Assembly (NCBI GenBank): GCA_905205085.1
Contig: CAJLCG010000019.1
Span: 1 to 30,782 of the forward strand
Source: an uncultured Oscillospiraceae bacterium
GTDB lineage: Bacteria > Bacillota > Clostridia > Oscillospirales > Oscillospiraceae
Reading direction: 5' to 3'
DNA: 30,782 nt
Part shown: positions 15,814-24,732 of the stretch, one piece after another
Position numbering within the stretch: position 1 is the first letter of the stretch
Layout: each line of letters begins with the position of its first letter
Notes under the pieces: generated by a model
The model's input: the letters and a program-made list of their open reading frames with translations, nothing else
What the model was told of the DNA's origin: nothing
Database searches by the model: none
Program-made: the position numbers and the translations under genes

Positions 15814-16677
15814 ATGGAAGCGATCATCGAAACAAAACACCTTACCCACACCTACTCGGCGGGCACGCCCTTTGAGCGCTCCGCCCTGCTGGATGTGGAC
15901 TTTTCCGCCTACAAGGGGGAGTACCTGGGCATCATCGGGCACACCGGCTCGGGCAAATCCACCCTCATTCAGCACCTCAACGGCCTGCTCAAGCCTACCT
16001 CCGGCCAGGTGCTCTTCCAGGGAGAGGACATCTGGGCAGACCCCAAGCGCACCCGGATGACCCGGTTCCAGGTGGGCCTGGTGTTCCAGTATCCGGAGTA
16101 CCAGCTCTTTGAGGAGACCGTCTATAAGGACATCGCCTTCGGTCCCAAGAACATGGGGCTGGACGAGAAGGAAATCGACCGGCGGGTGCGGTCTGCGGCC
16201 TACTTTGTGGGCCTGCGGGACGACCAGCTGGACAAGTCCCCCTTTGAGCTCTCCGGCGGCCAGAAGCGCCGGGTCGCCATTGCGGGTGTCATCGCCATGG
16301 AGCCCAAAGTGCTCATTCTGGACGAGCCCACCGCCGGGCTGGACCCGGTGGGCGTGGAGTCCATCCTGGGCAACATCCGGGACTACCACAAAGCCCAGAA
16401 CGCCACCATCATCCTGGTGTCCCACTCCATGGAGGAGGTGGCCCGGTCGGTGGACCGCCTGGTGGTGGTCAACGACGGAAAGATCCCCTTCCACGGCACC
16501 CCCCGGGAGGTCTTTACCCACGGGGATGAGCTGGAGGCCATGGGTCTGGGCGTGCCCCAGATGACCCGGGTGTTCCACCGCCTGCGTCAGATGGGCGTGG
16601 ACATCGACCCGTCGGTGTACACCATTGAGCAGGCCAAGCAGGCCATCCTGTCCAAGCTTGGAAAGGCGGTGAAGTAA
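15814..16677 (+). CDS. ecfA2: Energy-coupling factor transporter ATPase EcfA2
   Basis: Second ATPase of the ECF module, 287 residues from the ATG at 15814, preceded by AAGGATGG. Walker A GHTGSGKST (42-50), Q-loop VFQYPEYQLF (the EcfA2 form), signature ELSGGQKRR and Walker B VLILDEPTAGLD are intact, as is the H-loop in VSHSMEE. It forms a heterodimer with EcfA1 and docks on EcfT. Its TAA stop is directly followed by the ecfT ATG, which implies coupled translation. A longer reading starting at 15751 has no ribosome site and lacks similarity to the family. Confidence 0.95.
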   Translation: MEAIIETKHLTHTYSAGTPFERSALLDVDFSAYKGEYLGIIGHTGSGKSTLIQHLNGLLKPTSGQVLFQGEDIWADPKRTRMTRFQVGLVFQYPEYQLFEETVYKDIAFGPKNMGLDEKEIDRRVRSAAYFVGLRDDQLDKSPFELSGGQKRRVAIAGVIAMEPKVLILDEPTAGLDPVGVESILGNIRDYHKAQNATIILVSHSMEEVARSVDRLVVVNDGKIPFHGTPREVFTHGDELEAMGLGVPQMTRVFHRLRQMGVDIDPSVYTIEQAKQAILSKLGKAVK

Positions 16678-17490
16678 ATGGCACTGAAAGATATTACCCT
16701 GGGCCAGTACTTCCCCGGCCACTCCTTTGTCCACAAGCTGGACCCCCGCACCAAGCTGCTGGCGGTGGTGCTGTATATCGTGGCCCTGTTTCTGGCCAAG
16801 AGCTTTGTCACCTACGGCATCCTGTTTGTTCTGCTGGCGGTGTCCATCACCATCTCCAAGGTGCCCCTCAAGTCCATTGTCCGGGGTCTGAAACCGGTGG
16901 TGTTTATTGTCATCTTCACCGCCATTTTGAACCTGTTTTATACCCCGGGCGAGCATGTGCTGGCCAAACTTTGGATTTTCACTATTACCCTGGAGGGTGT
17001 GTTCAACGCCCTGTTCATGGTGGTGCGCATTCTGATGCTTATTGCGGGCACCTTCCTGCTCACCTACACCACCTCCCCCATTCTCCTCACCGACGCCCTG
17101 GAGAATCTGCTGGGGCCGCTGAAGAAGATCAAAGTGCCGGTGCACGAGCTGGCCATGATCATGTCCATCGCCCTGCGCTTTATCCCCACCCTCATTGAGG
17201 AGACCGACAAGATCATGTCCGCCCAGCGGGCCCGGGGTGCCGACTTTGAGAGCGGCAACCTCATCCAGCGGGCCAAGGCCCTCATTCCCCTGCTGGTGCC
17301 CCTGTTCATCTCCGCCTTCCGCCGGGCCGACGAGCTGGCGGTGGCCATGGAGTGCCGCTGCTACCACGGCGGCGAGGGCCGCACCCGTCTGCGCCAGCTC
17401 CACTATGTGGGCCGGGACTACTTTGTGCTGGTTCTGTTTGTGGTGCTCACCGTGCTGGTGGGTGTGCTGGGCCGCATGTTTGGTCTGTAA
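16678..17490 (+). CDS. ecfT: Energy-coupling factor transporter transmembrane protein EcfT
   Basis: Membrane scaffold of the ECF importer, 270 residues, linking the two ATPases to exchangeable S components. The start FFPGHSF-type N terminus reads LGQYFPGHSFVHKLDPRTKL, the characteristic EcfT opening. Four to five hydrophobic segments follow, then the cytoplasmic coupling-helix region with the A-R-G type motif SAQRARGADF and the second coupling segment near AMECRCYHGG, where ATPases bind. The final helix ends at residue 270. It abuts ecfA2 with no gap. A long RNA-like region, not a gene, follows. Confidence 0.94.
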   Translation: MALKDITLGQYFPGHSFVHKLDPRTKLLAVVLYIVALFLAKSFVTYGILFVLLAVSITISKVPLKSIVRGLKPVVFIVIFTAILNLFYTPGEHVLAKLWIFTITLEGVFNALFMVVRILMLIAGTFLLTYTTSPILLTDALENLLGPLKKIKVPVHELAMIMSIALRFIPTLIEETDKIMSAQRARGADFESGNLIQRAKALIPLLVPLFISAFRRADELAVAMECRCYHGGEGRTRLRQLHYVGRDYFVLVLFVVLTVLVGVLGRMFGL

Positions 17491-17525
17491 ATGACCCAAT
17501 GCCGTACACTCGGACCAGCCATACA

Positions 17526-17845
17526 CTGATATCAGGCGCGCCCGGGCCCTGCTGGGCCGAATTCCGCCGCACCACGCCGTGGCGCAGACCAGGCGCTTTC
17601 AGCAAAGAGAACATAAATCTTAATAGTTACAACTGCAGAGCGGCAGCGGGCGGCGGTTCGAGCTGTGTCGATGTTCTGCCCGCGCCGGATTGGACTGCCG
17701 GACCTTCCTCGTGCACTCCCGTAGATGGAGGTCCGGGGGAAAGCCGCCTATGAACACCGGCGCAAGCCAGGTGTTCATCGAAGGCGTCCCCCGGTGATTC
17801 TTTAGTGACTTTCTGATCGCTCAGAAAGTCACTCGCCCGCAGGCG
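17526..17845 (+). ncRNA. Candidate structured non-coding RNA between ecfT and truA (strand inferred)
   Basis: The 397-base gap 17491-17887 holds no supported gene but many helices. 5' part: 17534-17539 pairs with 17593-17598 around two small hairpins, GGCCC-tgct-GGGCC (17545-17558) and CCAC-gcc-GTGG (17572-17582). An A/T-rich strand (17600-17640) follows, unlike its GC-rich surroundings. Middle: GCGGGC/GCCCGC (17646-17651, 17678-17683) and GGACCT/AGGTCC (17700-17705, 17729-17734). The last helix abuts a long arm: GGGGGA/TCCCCC (17735-17740, 17787-17792), GCC/GGC, then ATGAACACC/GGTGTTCAT (17750-17758, 17770-17778) capped by GGC-GCAA-GCC, a GNRA tetraloop. 3' end: a perfect 13-bp hairpin (17804-17816, 17821-17833) and CGCC-cgca-GGCG (17834-17845). 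I could not match it to RNase P, tmRNA, SRP, 6S or common riboswitches; raiA RNA is one family worth testing. Confidence 0.6.
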
Positions 17846-17887
17846 AAACCTTCCCCTAAAACAAAAACTTTCCCCAACGGTGATGAA

Positions 17888-18640
17888 ATGGAACGCAACA
17901 TTGCCTTAAAACTGATGTACAACGGCACCGCCTACCACGGCTGGCAGGTGCAGAAAAACGCCATTTCGGTGGCGGAAACCCTGGAAAAGGCCCTGTCCAC
18001 CGTGGTGTGCCACCCGGTGAAGTGCACCGGCGCGGGCCGCACCGACGCCGGGGTCCATGCCGAGGTATATATCGCCAACTTCCGCACCACCTCCACCATT
18101 CCCTGCGACCGCATCCCCCTGGCGGTAAATACCCGCCTGCCCCGGGATATCGTGGTGGTGAAGGCCACGGAAGTGCCCATGGAGTTTAACGCCATCGGCT
18201 CCTGCCACCGCAAGGAGTACACCTACCGCATCTATAACTCCCGCCTGGGCAACCCCTTCTATGTGGACCGGGCCTGGTTTTACCCCAAGCACCTGGATGA
18301 GAAGATCATGCAGCAGGCGGCCGACCAGTTTGTGGGCACCCACGACTTCCGGGCGGTGCGGTCGGTGGGCACTGAGACCAAAACCACCGTGCGCACGGTA
18401 TACTACTTTGACGTGACGCGGCACGACCAACTCATCGAGTGCAAGGTGTGCGCCAACGGATTTCTCTACAACATGGTCCGGGCCATGACGGGCACCATCG
18501 TCTATGCTGCCGAGGGGAAGCTGTCCCCCCAGGATATCCCGGCCATTCTGGAGTCGGGCAACCGCACGCTGGCCGGGCCCACCGTGCCCCCCGGAGGACT
18601 GTACATGACAAAGCTGTGGTACGACGAGGACGTGCTGTAA
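17888..18640 (+). CDS. truA: tRNA pseudouridine(38-40) synthase TruA
   Basis: Converts uridines 38, 39 and 40 in the tRNA anticodon arm to pseudouridine. At 250 residues it has the usual TruA length. The catalytic aspartate is Asp53 in the invariant GAGRTDAGVHA, and the second conserved block FLYNMVRAMTGT lies near residue 197. The N-terminal AYHGWQVQKN is also typical. In Clostridia truA commonly follows ecfA-ecfA-ecfT, and it does here, but separated by the RNA-like region. A weak ribosome site (ACGGTGATGAA) precedes the ATG. It is 39 bases ahead of the next gene, so it probably leads an operon with the DUF5711 and cvpA genes. Confidence 0.96.
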   Translation: MERNIALKLMYNGTAYHGWQVQKNAISVAETLEKALSTVVCHPVKCTGAGRTDAGVHAEVYIANFRTTSTIPCDRIPLAVNTRLPRDIVVVKATEVPMEFNAIGSCHRKEYTYRIYNSRLGNPFYVDRAWFYPKHLDEKIMQQAADQFVGTHDFRAVRSVGTETKTTVRTVYYFDVTRHDQLIECKVCANGFLYNMVRAMTGTIVYAAEGKLSPQDIPAILESGNRTLAGPTVPPGGLYMTKLWYDEDVL

Positions 18641-18679
18641 CCGCCGTCCCGTCCCCACCCCAACAGGAAAGGGTTTTCT

Positions 18680-19846
18680 ATGAGCGAGATGGAATCGAAA
18701 CCCAAAAAGCCGAATATCTTGGTTCGTGTGCTGGCCCTTTTGGTTACCGCCGCCCTGCTCATCGGGGCGGTATTTCTGGTGGCCAATCGGGACAAATTCA
18801 ACCTGGACGCTTTGAAGCGCTGGTTTGAATACCGGGACCTGAAAACCAGCGACACCGGTGAGGCCGCCCCCTTCTCCCACGCGGGAGGAGACCAGGCCTC
18901 CTTTGCCTATCTGGAGGACGGCATCCTGCTCTCCTCCTCCTCCGGCGTGCGCTACTACTCCTTCTCCGGCAGCACCTACGTGGAGGAGGTACTCACCCTG
19001 GAGCACCCCACCCTCTCCGCCGCCGGAGCCACCGGTGTGGCCTACGACGTGGGCGGGCAGAACCTGTTCGTCTTCCGCAACGCCCAGGAGGTCTTTCACC
19101 TCACCCTGGACGAGGGAAACAGCCTGCTCTCCGCCCGGGTCAATGAGGCGGGCTGGCTGGCCGTCACCGCCCAGCAGAGCGGCTACAAGGGCAGCGTCAC
19201 CGTATACAACAACACCTTTGACAAATCGGTCATCCAAATTAACCTCTCCAGCACCTTTATTATGGACGCCGTCCTCTCCCCGGACAGCAAGACGGTAGCC
19301 GTCCTCACTCTGGGGCAGTCCAATGGCTCCTATGAGAGCCAGGTCCGCTTCTACCATGTGGATGAAAAGGAGCCCTATGCCACCGTCTCTCTGGGCAACC
19401 TGGTCCCCCTGGACCTGGACTACGAGAGCGGCGCGTTGTGGGTGACCGGCGAGGATGAGATCGCCATCGTCTCTCCCAACGGCAAGGAGACCGCCACCTA
19501 TTCCCTGGGCCGCAGCTACCTGAAGGGCTGCGATCTGGGCGGCGACGGCTTTGCCGTGCTGTTGCTGGGCCGCTACCGGGCGGGCTCAGCCAATGAGGTG
19601 GTCACGGTGGACTCCAACGGCGAGGTCATCGCCACCCAGACGCTCACCTCCTCCGTGCTCTCCTTTGACGCAGCGGGGCGGTACTTCTCCCTGCTCACCG
19701 GCGATACCCTCACCATTTACACCTCTGATTTGACTCCATATAGTACTTTGGAGCACACACAAAACGCCCGGTATACGGCGCTGTCCTCCTCCGGGGCCGC
19801 CGTGCTGGCCAACGCCCAACAGGCCTGGCTGTACCTGCCCAACTAA
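18680..19846 (+). CDS. DUF5711 family membrane-anchored protein
   Basis: A 388-residue protein with a short basic cytoplasmic N terminus, one membrane helix (about 13-35) and a large outer domain. From about residue 60 on it is built of repeated short beta strands with Ser/Thr-Gly turns (for example GILLSSSSGVRYYSFSGSTY, NLFVFRNAQEVFHL, IAIVSPNGKETATYSL), suggesting a beta-propeller-like domain. The pattern fits the DUF5711 family found in Oscillospiraceae; assignment is from memory of that family. AGGAAAGG precedes the ATG. It is followed 35 bases later by a CvpA-like gene, a pairing that suggests a joint envelope function, which remains unknown. Confidence 0.75.
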   Translation: MSEMESKPKKPNILVRVLALLVTAALLIGAVFLVANRDKFNLDALKRWFEYRDLKTSDTGEAAPFSHAGGDQASFAYLEDGILLSSSSGVRYYSFSGSTYVEEVLTLEHPTLSAAGATGVAYDVGGQNLFVFRNAQEVFHLTLDEGNSLLSARVNEAGWLAVTAQQSGYKGSVTVYNNTFDKSVIQINLSSTFIMDAVLSPDSKTVAVLTLGQSNGSYESQVRFYHVDEKEPYATVSLGNLVPLDLDYESGALWVTGEDEIAIVSPNGKETATYSLGRSYLKGCDLGGDGFAVLLLGRYRAGSANEVVTVDSNGEVIATQTLTSSVLSFDAAGRYFSLLTGDTLTIYTSDLTPYSTLEHTQNARYTALSSSGAAVLANAQQAWLYLPN

Positions 19847-19851
19847 GACCC

Positions 19852-19867
19852 GCCCCCGCGTGGGGGC
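19852..19867 (+). promoter_or_regulatory. Intercistronic GC hairpin ahead of cvpA
   Basis: GCCCCC-gcgt-GGGGGC sits between the DUF5711 stop codon and the AAAAGGAG ribosome site of the next gene. There is no T tract. It probably modulates message stability or translation rather than ending transcription. Confidence 0.45.
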
Positions 19868-19881
19868 AAAAGGAGATTCCC

Positions 19882-20607
19882 ATGAGCTATCTATTCTTTG
19901 ATGTGATCCTTGCCGTCGTCCTGGCCCTCACCCTGTTTCAGGGCTATCGCAAGGGCTTCGTCCTCACTCTGTGCGGCTTTCTGGCCGTGTTCGTGGCCTT
20001 TATCGGAGCCTCGATTCTCTCCGACGCCCTGGCCGAGCCAGTCAGCCAGATGGTCCGCCCCGCCATTGAGCTCAACATCAACTCCGCCCTGGAGAATAGC
20101 CTTCAGGAGCAGGGGGTGACCCTGCCCGAGGGGAGCACCTCCTCCCAGGAGGACCCCGGCCTGGACGGACTGGGTGAGGACTTCTCCCTGGAGCAGATTC
20201 TGGAGCTGGTGGGCGACTCCGCTCTGGTACAGTACTTCTCCGACGCCATCCACAGCGCAGTGAGCCAGGGGGTGCTGGCGGTGACCACCAACGTGGTGGA
20301 ATCCATCGCCGGGTACATCGCCCTGCAAATTGCCCGGGGCGTGCTGTTTGTGATCTGCTTTGTCCTGGTGCTGGTGGCCTGGCACTTCCTGAGCCACGCC
20401 CTGAATCTGGCCTTCAAGCTGCCGGTACTGTCCACCCTCAACCACTGGGCAGGCGCGGGCATGGGACTCATTAAGGGCGCTGCCTTGCTGTTTATCGCCT
20501 GCTGGCTGCTGCGCAGCATGATTCCCCAGGAGGCGGTGGACGGCACTATGCTTCTTCACTTCTTCTGCACCACCAATCCCTTCGCTCTGATGGCCAGCTT
20601 TCTATAA
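19882..20607 (+). CDS. cvpA: CvpA family membrane protein
   Basis: Integral membrane protein of 241 residues. The opening, a hydrophobic helix followed by LTLFQGYRKGFVLTLCGF, is the hallmark of the CvpA/colicin-V-production family, and further helices occur at about 25-45, 140-175 and 185-212. Between helices 2 and 3 lies an insertion of about 80 acidic, mostly extracytoplasmic residues (50-130), which makes it longer than the usual 160-180. CvpA proteins are linked to envelope homeostasis but have no firm biochemical role. AAAAGGAG precedes the ATG. It closes the truA-DUF5711-cvpA run; no terminator is visible before clpE. Confidence 0.82.
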   Translation: MSYLFFDVILAVVLALTLFQGYRKGFVLTLCGFLAVFVAFIGASILSDALAEPVSQMVRPAIELNINSALENSLQEQGVTLPEGSTSSQEDPGLDGLGEDFSLEQILELVGDSALVQYFSDAIHSAVSQGVLAVTTNVVESIAGYIALQIARGVLFVICFVLVLVAWHFLSHALNLAFKLPVLSTLNHWAGAGMGLIKGAALLFIACWLLRSMIPQEAVDGTMLLHFFCTTNPFALMASFL

Positions 20608-20689
20608 TTCACGACCAGTTCATAATTGTGGTGTATGATACCCCGTAACCTGGAGCGTAACACATTCACTCCGGAAAGGAGCCCAATAT

Positions 20690-22999
20690 ATGCAGCCTAC
20701 TTTATGCAGCCGCTGCAAGAAAAACGTAGCGGTTATTTTTATTACCAAGCTGGAGGGCGGACAGACCAAAAATGAGGGTCTGTGCCTGAAATGTGCCCGG
20801 GAGCTTGGCATTAAGCCCATCGACGACATGATGAAGAAGATGGGCATCAGCGACGAGGAGCTTGATAACCTCACCAATGAGATGATGTCTGCCTTCGGCG
20901 GCGCCGAGGGCATGGAGGGCCTGATGCCCCAACCCGACGGAGACAGCGACGGGGAGGACGACGGCCGCACCGCCACCTTCCCCTTCCTCAACCAGCTCTT
21001 TGGCGGCAACGGCAACGCCCCTGCCGCTGGGGAGCAGCCCCCCCGCAGCGAGAAATCCGCCCCCAACCCCAAGGGGGAGCGGCCGCCTAAGCGGAAGTTT
21101 TTGGAGAACTACTGCATCTCTCTGACCAAAAAGGCCCAGGAGGGCAAGCTGGACAAACTGATCGGCCGGGACCGGGAGCTGGAGCGTGTCATTCAGATCC
21201 TCAACCGCCGCCAGAAGAACAACCCCTGCCTTATCGGCGAGCCCGGCGTGGGCAAGACCGCCATTGCAGAGGGTCTGGCCATGAAGATCGCCAAGGGCCA
21301 GGTACCCTATAAGCTGCTGGACAAGGAGGTCTACCTTCTGGACCTCACTGCCCTGGTGGCGGGCACCCAGTTCCGCGGCCAGTTTGAGAGCCGCATGAAG
21401 GGCCTCATCGAGGAGATCCGCAAGCTGGGCAACATCATCCTGGTCATTGACGAGGTCCACAACATTGTGGGCGCGGGCGACGCCGAGGGCAGCATGAACG
21501 CCGCCAATATCCTGAAACCCGCCCTCTCCCGGGGCGAGCTCCAGGTCATCGGCGCCACTACCCTCAACGAGTACCGCAAGCACATTGAAAAGGACACCGC
21601 TCTGGAGCGCCGCTTCCAGCCCGTCATCGTGGAGGAGCCCTCTATCGAGGAGAGCGTCAAGATCATTGAGGGCATTGCCCCCTACTATGAGGCCTACCAT
21701 CAGGTGTCCATCTCCCCGGAGATGTGCCGTCTGGCGGTGACCATGAGCGAGCGGTACATCACCGACCGCTATCTTCCCGACAAGGCCATCGATCTCATTG
21801 ATGAGGCCTGTTCCAACGTCAACCTGAAAAACACCACTCTGGCCCGTAAGGCCGCCATCACCAAGGAGCTGGCCGACCTGAACAAGGAGAAGGAGGTCAT
21901 GATGGCCGCCGACACCGAGGAGGCCTATGCCCGTCTGGCCAACATCCGCAGCCAGGAGCTGCGCCTGGAGGCCGAGCAGAACGAGCTGGAGGCCCAGTCG
22001 GTGCCCGCTCTGAGTGTAGAGCACCTGGCCAATGTGATCGAGCTGTGGACCAACATCCCCGCCAGCCAGATCCGGGAGCAGGAGTACGAGCAGCTCTCCA
22101 AGCTGGAGGAGCGCCTGAAACAGCACATCATCGGCCAGGACGAGGCAGTAAAGGCAGTGGCTGCCGCCATCCGCCGTGGCCGTGTGGGCATCAGCCCCAA
22201 GCACAAGCCGGTATCCTTCATCTTTGTGGGCTCCACCGGCGTGGGTAAGACTGAGCTGGTCAAGCAGCTGGCTCAGGACCTGTTCCACGCCCCCGAGTCC
22301 CTCATCCGCCTGGACATGTCCGAGTTTATGGAGAAGTACGCCGTCTCCCGCATCATCGGCTCTCCCCCGGGCTATGTGGGCTACGATGAGGCAGGCCAGC
22401 TCACCGAGAAGATCCGCCGGAAACCCTACTCTGTGGTCCTTTTTGATGAGATCGAGAAGGCCCACCCGGATGTTCTGAACATCCTCCTGCAGATCCTGGA
22501 CGACGGCCACATCACCGACGCCCACGGCCGCAAGGTAAACTTTGAGAACACCGTCATCGTCATGACCTCCAACGCGGGCAGCAACTCCAAGGTGGGTAGT
22601 GTGGGCTTTGACCGCACCGCCGAGGAGCAGGGCAAGGACCGGGCTATGAAGGCCCTCCAGGACTTCCTTCGGCCCGAGTTTATCAACCGGGTGGACGAGA
22701 TCGTCTACTTCCACCAGCTTACCGAGGACAACTTCAAGGACATCGCCGCCCTGATGCTGAATGAATTGAAGGACTCCCTGGCCGAAAAGCACATCACTCT
22801 CACCTGGGATGACAGCCTGCTCAGTTACCTGGTGAAAAAGTCCTACTCCGCCGCCTACGGCGCCCGGAACCTGCGCCGGTGCATCCAGAAGGAGCTGGAG
22901 GACGTGATTGCCCAGCGCATCATCGAGAGCTGGCAGCACCCCGTCACCCAGCTGAAAGCCACCGCTGACGGCGACCAGGTCCAGCTAATTTCCATGTAA
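20690..22999 (+). CDS. clpE: ATP-dependent protease unfoldase ClpE-like (AAA+, HSP100)
   Basis: Two-ring AAA+ unfoldase of 769 residues that feeds substrates to ClpP. The N terminus has a four-cysteine zinc-finger pattern (Cys6, Cys9, Cys32, Cys35; CSRCK and CLKCA) as in ClpE and McsA, then an acidic linker to about 135, instead of the Clp_N repeats of ClpC. AAA module 1 has Walker A GEPGVGKT (183-190) and Walker B VIDEVHN (252-258). A UVR-like coiled segment with [14 protein letters not shown] follows near residue 390. AAA module 2 has Walker A GSTGVGKT (about 512-519) and Walker [16 protein letters not shown] near residue 640 fits the ClpP-docking tripeptide. AAAGGAG precedes the ATG. I see no CtsR repeat in the short upstream gap. 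Confidence 0.92.
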   Translation: MQPTLCSRCKKNVAVIFITKLEGGQTKNEGLCLKCARELGIKPIDDMMKKMGISDEELDNLTNEMMSAFGGAEGMEGLMPQPDGDSDGEDDGRTATFPFLNQLFGGNGNAPAAGEQPPRSEKSAPNPKGERPPKRKFLENYCISLTKKAQEGKLDKLIGRDRELERVIQILNRRQKNNPCLIGEPGVGKTAIAEGLAMKIAKGQVPYKLLDKEVYLLDLTALVAGTQFRGQFESRMKGLIEEIRKLGNIILVIDEVHNIVGAGDAEGSMNAANILKPALSRGELQVIGATTLNEYRKHIEKDTALERRFQPVIVEEPSIEESVKIIEGIAPYYEAYHQVSISPEMCRLAVTMSERYITDRYLPDKAIDLIDEACSNVNLKNTTLARKAAITKELADLNKEKEVMMAADTEEAYARLANIRSQELRLEAEQNELEAQSVPALSVEHLANVIELWTNIPASQIREQEYEQLSKLEERLKQHIIGQDEAVKAVAAAIRRGRVGISPKHKPVSFIFVGSTGVGKTELVKQLAQDLFHAPESLIRLDMSEFMEKYAVSRIIGSPPGYVGYDEAGQLTEKIRRKPYSVVLFDEIEKAHPDVLNILLQILDDGHITDAHGRKVNFENTVIVMTSNAGSNSKVGSVGFDRTAEEQGKDRAMKALQDFLRPEFINRVDEIVYFHQLTEDNFKDIAALMLNELKDSLAEKHITLTWDDSLLSYLVKKSYSAAYGARNLRRCIQKELEDVIAQRIIESWQHPVTQLKATADGDQVQLISM

Positions 23000-23023
23000 A
23001 AAGCCATCCGCATTTAAGCGGCA

Positions 23024-23067
23024 TAAAAAAGATTGGCCAGTCCGTTTGGACTGGCCAATTTCTTTTT
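23024..23067. terminator. Bidirectional intrinsic terminator between clpE and the stalk-domain gene
   Basis: A perfect 12-bp stem ATTGGCCAGTCC/GGACTGGCCAAT (23032-23043 with 23048-23059) on a GTTT loop, flanked by AAAAAA on the left and TTTCTTTTT on the right, so it works for clpE and, reversed, for the convergent gene ending at 23094. Confidence 0.92.
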
Positions 23068-23093
23068 GATTATGAGATTTTCATTCCGGACAC

Positions 23094-24665
23094 TCAGGCC
23101 GCGGGAAGGGTCTCAGGCAGAGCGCCGCCCATCACATCCATCAGATCCACCACGGTGGCCCCGGCGGGGGGCTCTGTGGCAGGCTTGGCGCTGGTGGACT
23201 GATAGGTTCCGTCCATAGCCAGGTCCAAAGTCAGGTCCATCTGATAGAGGGTACCGCTGCCCTCCTGGCCCTCACCCTGAGAGGCCGCCACATTCATGGC
23301 CATCTCCATCTTGGAGCCCTTCATGGCAATGAACATGGTCATTTCGGCGCCCACCACAGCGGGATCGGCCTTCAGCTCCATGGCATAGCCGTTCACCTTG
23401 TCACCGCTGGTGTAGAGGGTGAAGGTACCGGTGATACCGCCCTCATTGAGGAAGGTGTTCTTATAGCTGGAACCGGACTTGACAAAGTGGCTGTCGCCGC
23501 AGATAGTGTTGAGCAGCGCCAGATAGTCGGTGGTGGTAAACTGCACGCTGGTCAGAGGCATCTGCTTGAGCATGTCGGGCAGCAGCTGGGAGAAGTCCTC
23601 CTCCAGAGAGGCATTGGACAGCTCCATCAGCTGAGCGTAGTTCATGCCGGTCAGATCGGCCATCTCATCAAAGAGGGCCGCCAGATCCAGCTTATACCAG
23701 CTCTCGGTATCCCAGCCCGTCAGCGCAGCCAGCTTCTCGGAGTCCAGGTTAAAGTAGAAGGTCCCGTCGGCCATATCGCCCCGCATGGCGAAGCCCAGCT
23801 CCATGGGCAGGATGGGGGTGCCATCCTCGGATACCAGCATACCGGTCATATCCACGCCGTTGGATACGGCAGTGGCGTCCAGGGTCATATCGGTGTCAAA
23901 CTGGAAAGCAGTGGTTCCGCTGGTGATCATGTCATACTTGCCGTCCACGGTAACGCCCAGCTTGCCGCTGGTCTCCTGATCGCCCTGCTCCACAGCCAGA
24001 TCCATGGAATAGCTGCCGGTGACCTTCTGGTTTTTCTCCACGAAGGTACGGTTGTATTCCTGGTACTGATCCATCAGCTCATAGGTCTCGGTGTTGGCGG
24101 CCAGGATGGCGTCCACGTCATCGATGATGACCGCCCCAACCTGGGCATCCCAGCCTACATTGTAGCCCAGGGCATCGGCCAGCAAGCCGAAGGGGATGTA
24201 GGTGCGGCTGTCAGAGATGTAGGGGGCCACTTCGCTCTGGATATGATCCACCACCTGGGCCTGATTCCCGTGGGGGCCAGCCGTGGTATTTCCCTCATAC
24301 CAGTACGAAATGTCATTGGAGCCAATGGTCAGCTGGACGGTCAAATCGCCCTGTTTGGTATCCCCCTGAAAGGAGGTGTATACCACATCAGGTTTGACGG
24401 CAGTGACGGTGCCGGTAGAGGCATCCCAGGTCATGTTCTCCTCGGGGAAGCCCAGCTGGTCAAAGACGGCCACAAAGGGCAGGCAGGAGCGGCTCTCCCG
24501 GATCTGGGGCACCGCGTCGGGGAAGGTGACGTATTCCCCATTGACCATCACATAGAAGTCCCCCTGCTTGGCGGGGAGCGAATCGGTATCCGCAGCCAGG
24601 GCGGGCATCGCCAGCAGAGCGGCAGTCACCCCGGTACACAGCAGCAGACGAAGATGTTTTTTCAT
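23094..24665 (-). CDS. Secreted protein with two copper-amine-oxidase-N-like stalk domains
   Basis: Exported protein of 523 residues. The start is the ATG at 24665, six bases after AAAGGAG; an upstream in-frame ATG at 24686 lies before that site. A signal peptide (KKHLRLLLC then hydrophobic) should be cleaved after PALA at residue 24. Residues about 38-90 and 150-187 each match the stalk fold named for the N terminus of copper amine oxidase (for example SRTYIPFGLLADALGYNVGWD and SRSCLPFVAVFDQLGF), often found in cell-surface proteins. The remaining 330 residues are beta-rich with regular Asp/Thr/Met patterns and resemble lipoprotein-like carrier domains. No catalytic motif is visible, and it is certainly not an oxidase. 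It has its own promoter and lies next to blaR1, but no shared operator was found. Confidence 0.82.
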   Translation of the reverse strand: MKKHLRLLLCTGVTAALLAMPALAADTDSLPAKQGDFYVMVNGEYVTFPDAVPQIRESRSCLPFVAVFDQLGFPEENMTWDASTGTVTAVKPDVVYTSFQGDTKQGDLTVQLTIGSNDISYWYEGNTTAGPHGNQAQVVDHIQSEVAPYISDSRTYIPFGLLADALGYNVGWDAQVGAVIIDDVDAILAANTETYELMDQYQEYNRTFVEKNQKVTGSYSMDLAVEQGDQETSGKLGVTVDGKYDMITSGTTAFQFDTDMTLDATAVSNGVDMTGMLVSEDGTPILPMELGFAMRGDMADGTFYFNLDSEKLAALTGWDTESWYKLDLAALFDEMADLTGMNYAQLMELSNASLEEDFSQLLPDMLKQMPLTSVQFTTTDYLALLNTICGDSHFVKSGSSYKNTFLNEGGITGTFTLYTSGDKVNGYAMELKADPAVVGAEMTMFIAMKGSKMEMAMNVAASQGEGQEGSGTLYQMDLTLDLAMDGTYQSTSAKPATEPPAGATVVDLMDVMGGALPETLPAA

Positions 24666-24703
24666 ACAAGTCTCCTTTCTCAACATGGGGAGATGCTGTT
24701 TGT

Positions 24704-24732
24704 ATTATACACTTATCACAGCTGCAAATCAA
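24704..24732 (-). promoter_or_regulatory. Promoter of the stalk-domain protein gene
   Basis: On the minus strand TTGATT (24727-24732), 17 bases and TATAAT (24704-24709). The -35 overlaps the left arm of an AT-rich dyad at 24730-24750. Confidence 0.75.

Noticed and set aside
15694..17526. Long open frame (about 610 codons) on the minus strand across ecfA2 and ecfT
   Set aside because: It is rich in His, Gln and Gly with no family resemblance, and lies opposite intact, recognisable ecfA2 and ecfT; it is a by-product of GC-rich codon use.
17352..17753. Plus-strand frame of 133 codons reaching from ecfT into the following gap
   Set aside because: It starts inside ecfT in another frame, lacks a ribosome site, is Cys/Pro/Arg-rich, and the gap is better explained by RNA helices.
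17640..17845. Possible tmRNA, RNase P RNA, SRP RNA or c-di-GMP riboswitch
   Set aside because: I looked for the tmRNA tRNA-like ends and tag frame, the RNase P GAGGAAAGTCC strand, the SRP GGTCAGGTCCGGAAGG apex and the c-di-GMP-I core; none is present. Short look-alikes (TGCACTCCCGTAGATGG, GGTTCGAGCTG) are isolated.
20608..20689. CtsR-type heat-shock operator ahead of clpE
   Set aside because: No GGTCAAA-type tandem repeat is visible; a lone TATGAT at 20634-20639 lacks a -35 at usable spacing.
20702..22939. Minus-strand open frame of about 745 codons opposite clpE
   Set aside because: Shadow of the clpE codon pattern; no ribosome site or recognisable motif.
24699..24714. BlaI-type operator at the stalk-gene -10 (TGTATAATACA on the minus strand)
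   Set aside because: The half sites are in the order TGTA...TACA, the reverse of TACANNTGTA, and the stretch is explained by the TATAAT box.
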